From the NCBI GenBank assembly GCA_029834535.1, contig JAQMWT010000141.1, forward strand, positions 1 through 64,000: 64,000 nucleotides of DNA, given 5' to 3'. The notes under the pieces were generated by a model that saw only the letters and a list, made by a program, of their open reading frames with translations, was not told the origin of the DNA and ran no database searches. A program made the position numbers and the translations under genes. Of this stretch, positions 62,309-64,000 are shown piece after piece (positions within the stretch are counted from its first letter, which is position 1; the number at the start of each line of letters is the position of its first letter). Source of the stretch: Chrysophaeum taylorii. Lineage: Eukaryota; Sar; Pelagophyceae; Pelagomonadales; Pelagomonadaceae.

Positions 62309-63939
62309 GAATCGCGGCGGACTCGGCGGACGCGCTCGACGGGCCGCGGCGGAGGTCGGCGGGAGAGCGGCGGCTCCTCTAAGACGGGCAAATGGCGGGG
62401 GCGTCGCAGTTTGGTGCTGGTGGTGGTAATGGCCTTGGAGTGGTGGTGGTGGTGGTGGTGTCGAAGAAGGCGACGGCGTTTGATGGCCCGAAGCGGGGCC
62501 TCGGCGGCGGCCTTGATGCGCGTCGATGCCGTAGTCTCGGTGACGGCCGATATTTCCGAGATGTCGTCGTCGTCGTCGTCGCCGCCGACCAGCAACTGGG
62601 CGCGGTCCGTTGCAAAGACGAGGGCCGAGGCCGAGAGCGAGTGGACCATGTTGTGCTGCTGCTGCTGGGTCGTGAAGGTGGGCGGGAGCGCGGACGCGAG
62701 GAGGAGCTGGCGGAGGCCGGCGCGGTAGGCGTGGGCGCATTGAACGAGGTGTCCAACGAACGCGAGCTTGCCTGCGGGTTCGAGGAGCGACATGTGCCTG
62801 GGCCACCGCGGTTCGGCATTTCGGAGGAGCACCACGTCGCAGACTCTCGCGGCGGCGCCGCAAACGCCCGCGATCCCGGCGGCCTCCGCGTCTCTCGCGT
62901 CTGCGCGGGCGTCGACCATCGCGCGGCCGAGCAACAAGATGGCGCAGTCGAGGGCCGCGACTAACCTGCCCGCTATCTTCGAGAGACGGGCTGCCTTGCG
63001 GTCGCGCCTCTTCGTCGCCTTCTCGAGCGCCGCAGCATACGGCGGCGGCGGCGGCGGCGCTTCTTCCAACTCTTTGGGGATCGGCGAAGCCCCTTCGCTC
63101 CGGACGACCGCCGGGGCCTCCGCGACACTCTTTTTTGCCCTGGTTGTCGCTCCGACGAGCTCCTCGGCCAGCGCGACTTCGCGTCGCAGCTTCGTTTCCG
63201 TCGCGTCGAGACGCTTGTGCTCGGCGTCGAGGGCGGCGACGCGCTTGGCAGAGGCGAGTAGCTCGGCCCGCGTAGAGCCGTGAGCCGTCAGAATCCTGTC
63301 CTCGATCGTCATATTCTTCCGCGCCCCGAAGACGCTAAGCGTGGTGGCCTCGACCTCCCGCTGCGCGTCCGCCGCCAAGCTCACGCGCAGCCTCTCCTTG
63401 CGGCGGATGCGCTCGCGACGCCACGACTCGCGCGTCGCGACCAACTCGGCCTCGGCGGCGTCGCGCTGCCGCGCGAGGTCCGCCCGCTTCGCCGCGGCCG
63501 CGCGCCGGTCGGCGGCATCCCCCCGCGGAAACACCTCCTCCGGCGCCCCTTCGGGCAGCGCGGCCTCGCGCTGGGCGCGGCCGAGCGTTTCCTTAGCTTC
63601 GATCAGCCGCTCCTTGGCCTCGCCCCGCAACGCCACTCGCTCGCTCTTCAGGGCCTCGAGCTGCTTCGCGTGCCGCTGCGCGCCTCTTTCGTGGTCGACG
63701 CGCGTCTCGATGACGCGCTTCTCCAGCCCGGTTATTGTGTCGTAGTTGTCGTCGAGCTTCTGCTGCAGATAGTAGTACAGGTCCTGCATCTCCGCCCGGG
63801 CCTCGACCACCTCCACCGACACCCGCCTGTTCTCCGCCAGCATCGCCGCCAATCGGGCCCGCGCGGCATCCACTTCGACCCGCTCGGCGGCCTCAACCCG
63901 CGCCTCGATGCTCCGCCGAAGCATGTCGGCCTCCTCCAT
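62290..63939 (-). CDS. long coiled-coil protein, possibly basal-body related
   Basis: The 549-residue protein is mostly coiled coil from about 1 to 290 (Ala/Glu/Arg-rich heptads; for example EMQDLYYYLQQKLDDNYDTI then LEKRVIETRVDHERG). A Pro-rich linker follows (about 300-315) and then a helical, hydrophobic domain (about 325-450; LVAALDCAILLLGRAMVDA). Asp and His runs and a basic tail end it. The first coiled-coil block recalls the DUF4515 family that includes basal body-orientation factors, but similarity at this level is weak, so the function is open. The gene starts 61 bases before the window end, so its promoter is not visible. Confidence 0.65.
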   Translation of the reverse strand: MEEADMLRRSIEARVEAAERVEVDAARARLAAMLAENRRVSVEVVEARAEMQDLYYYLQQKLDDNYDTITGLEKRVIETRVDHERGAQRHAKQLEALKSERVALRGEAKERLIEAKETLGRAQREAALPEGAPEEVFPRGDAADRRAAAAKRADLARQRDAAEAELVATRESWRRERIRRKERLRVSLAADAQREVEATTLSVFGARKNMTIEDRILTAHGSTRAELLASAKRVAALDAEHKRLDATETKLRREVALAEELVGATTRAKKSVAEAPAVVRSEGASPIPKELEEAPPPPPPYAAALEKATKRRDRKAARLSKIAGRLVAALDCAILLLGRAMVDARADARDAEAAGIAGVCGAAARVCDVVLLRNAEPRWPRHMSLLEPAGKLAFVGHLVQCAHAYRAGLRQLLLASALPPTFTTQQQQHNMVHSLSASALVFATDRAQLLVGGDDDDDDISEISAVTETTASTRIKAAAEAPLRAIKRRRLLRHHHHHHHSKAITTTSTKLRRPRHLPVLEEPPLSRRPPPRPVERVRRVRRDSYNNKR

Positions 63940-64000
63940 ATCGTGGGGCGGCGCTAACTTTTGTTTTTGTCCACTAACCCTCCACTGCTTTGAGGTTCGC

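Noticed and set aside
61241-62863. 540-codon open frame antisense to the PhyH-like gene
   Set aside because: It mirrors the PhyH codons, crosses simple triplet tracts and has an Arg/Pro-rich product without domain structure.

Overview
The window looks like nuclear DNA of a photosynthetic stramenopile (ochrophyte) alga, with a pelagophyte-like genome as my best guess. The evidence is mixed. Genes are protein coding, GC-rich, mostly single-exon and tightly packed on both strands. There are mitochondrial genes (QCR7, a thiolase beta subunit) and a plastid Cpn20 whose leader reads like the signal peptide plus ASAFAP-type motif of red-algal secondary plastids. Ankyrin repeats are of the NGCPW type common in stramenopiles, and two Ty1/copia fossils are present. 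The taxon is inferred; no marker gene proves it.

Layout. 1-4300 is a Ty1/copia fossil cut by the left edge. 4.6-11.7 kb holds a sulfotransferase-like protein, a secreted deiodinase-like thioredoxin-fold protein, an SVOP-like MFS transporter, a small helical protein, a HugZ/PGR7-type flavin-fold protein and an ornithine cyclodeaminase/mu-crystallin protein. 14-19 kb holds BolA, a SAPS-like helical protein, an SH3BGR-like/PH fusion and an NDPK-like protein. 19.0-30.3 kb is a block of about 11 kb: two direct copies of a complex repeat flank one large minus-strand locus (20807-28492) that reads as fatty acyl-AMP ligase, an unrecognised segment, acyl carrier domain, membrane segments and left-handed beta-helix hexapeptide repeats. 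This Pls/PosA-like megasynthase is the most interesting item. It has short GT-AG introns and several apparent one-base frame breaks.

30.3-32.5 kb holds coding-like debris and a short dispersed element. 32.6-42.7 kb holds a zinc-finger/RING-like protein, a secreted ParB-like nuclease, the divergent QCR7/Cpn20 pair, a bZIP factor, a KMO-like flavin monooxygenase and a zinc-ribbon protein. 44.0-48.5 kb is a same-strand row: DOT1-like methyltransferase, two-pore channel, ankyrin protein. Two decayed copies of one unknown sequence (42.7-44.0 and 49.6-51.4 kb) bracket that row. 52.6-56.6 kb holds a second SVOP-like transporter, a tandem NTF2-fold protein and the thiolase. 56.9-60.1 kb is a second copia-like fossil between terminal direct repeats. 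The window ends with a PhyH-like dioxygenase and a long coiled-coil protein that overlap tail to tail.

Functional links are loose, as expected for a eukaryote: lipid and acyl chemistry (FAAL megasynthase, thiolase, PhyH), Fe-S/redox (BolA, SH3BGR-like, deiodinase-like), and organelle upkeep (QCR7, Cpn20, HugZ/PGR7-like). Where a longer open frame begins with a non-ATG codon, starts were moved to the first in-frame ATG.
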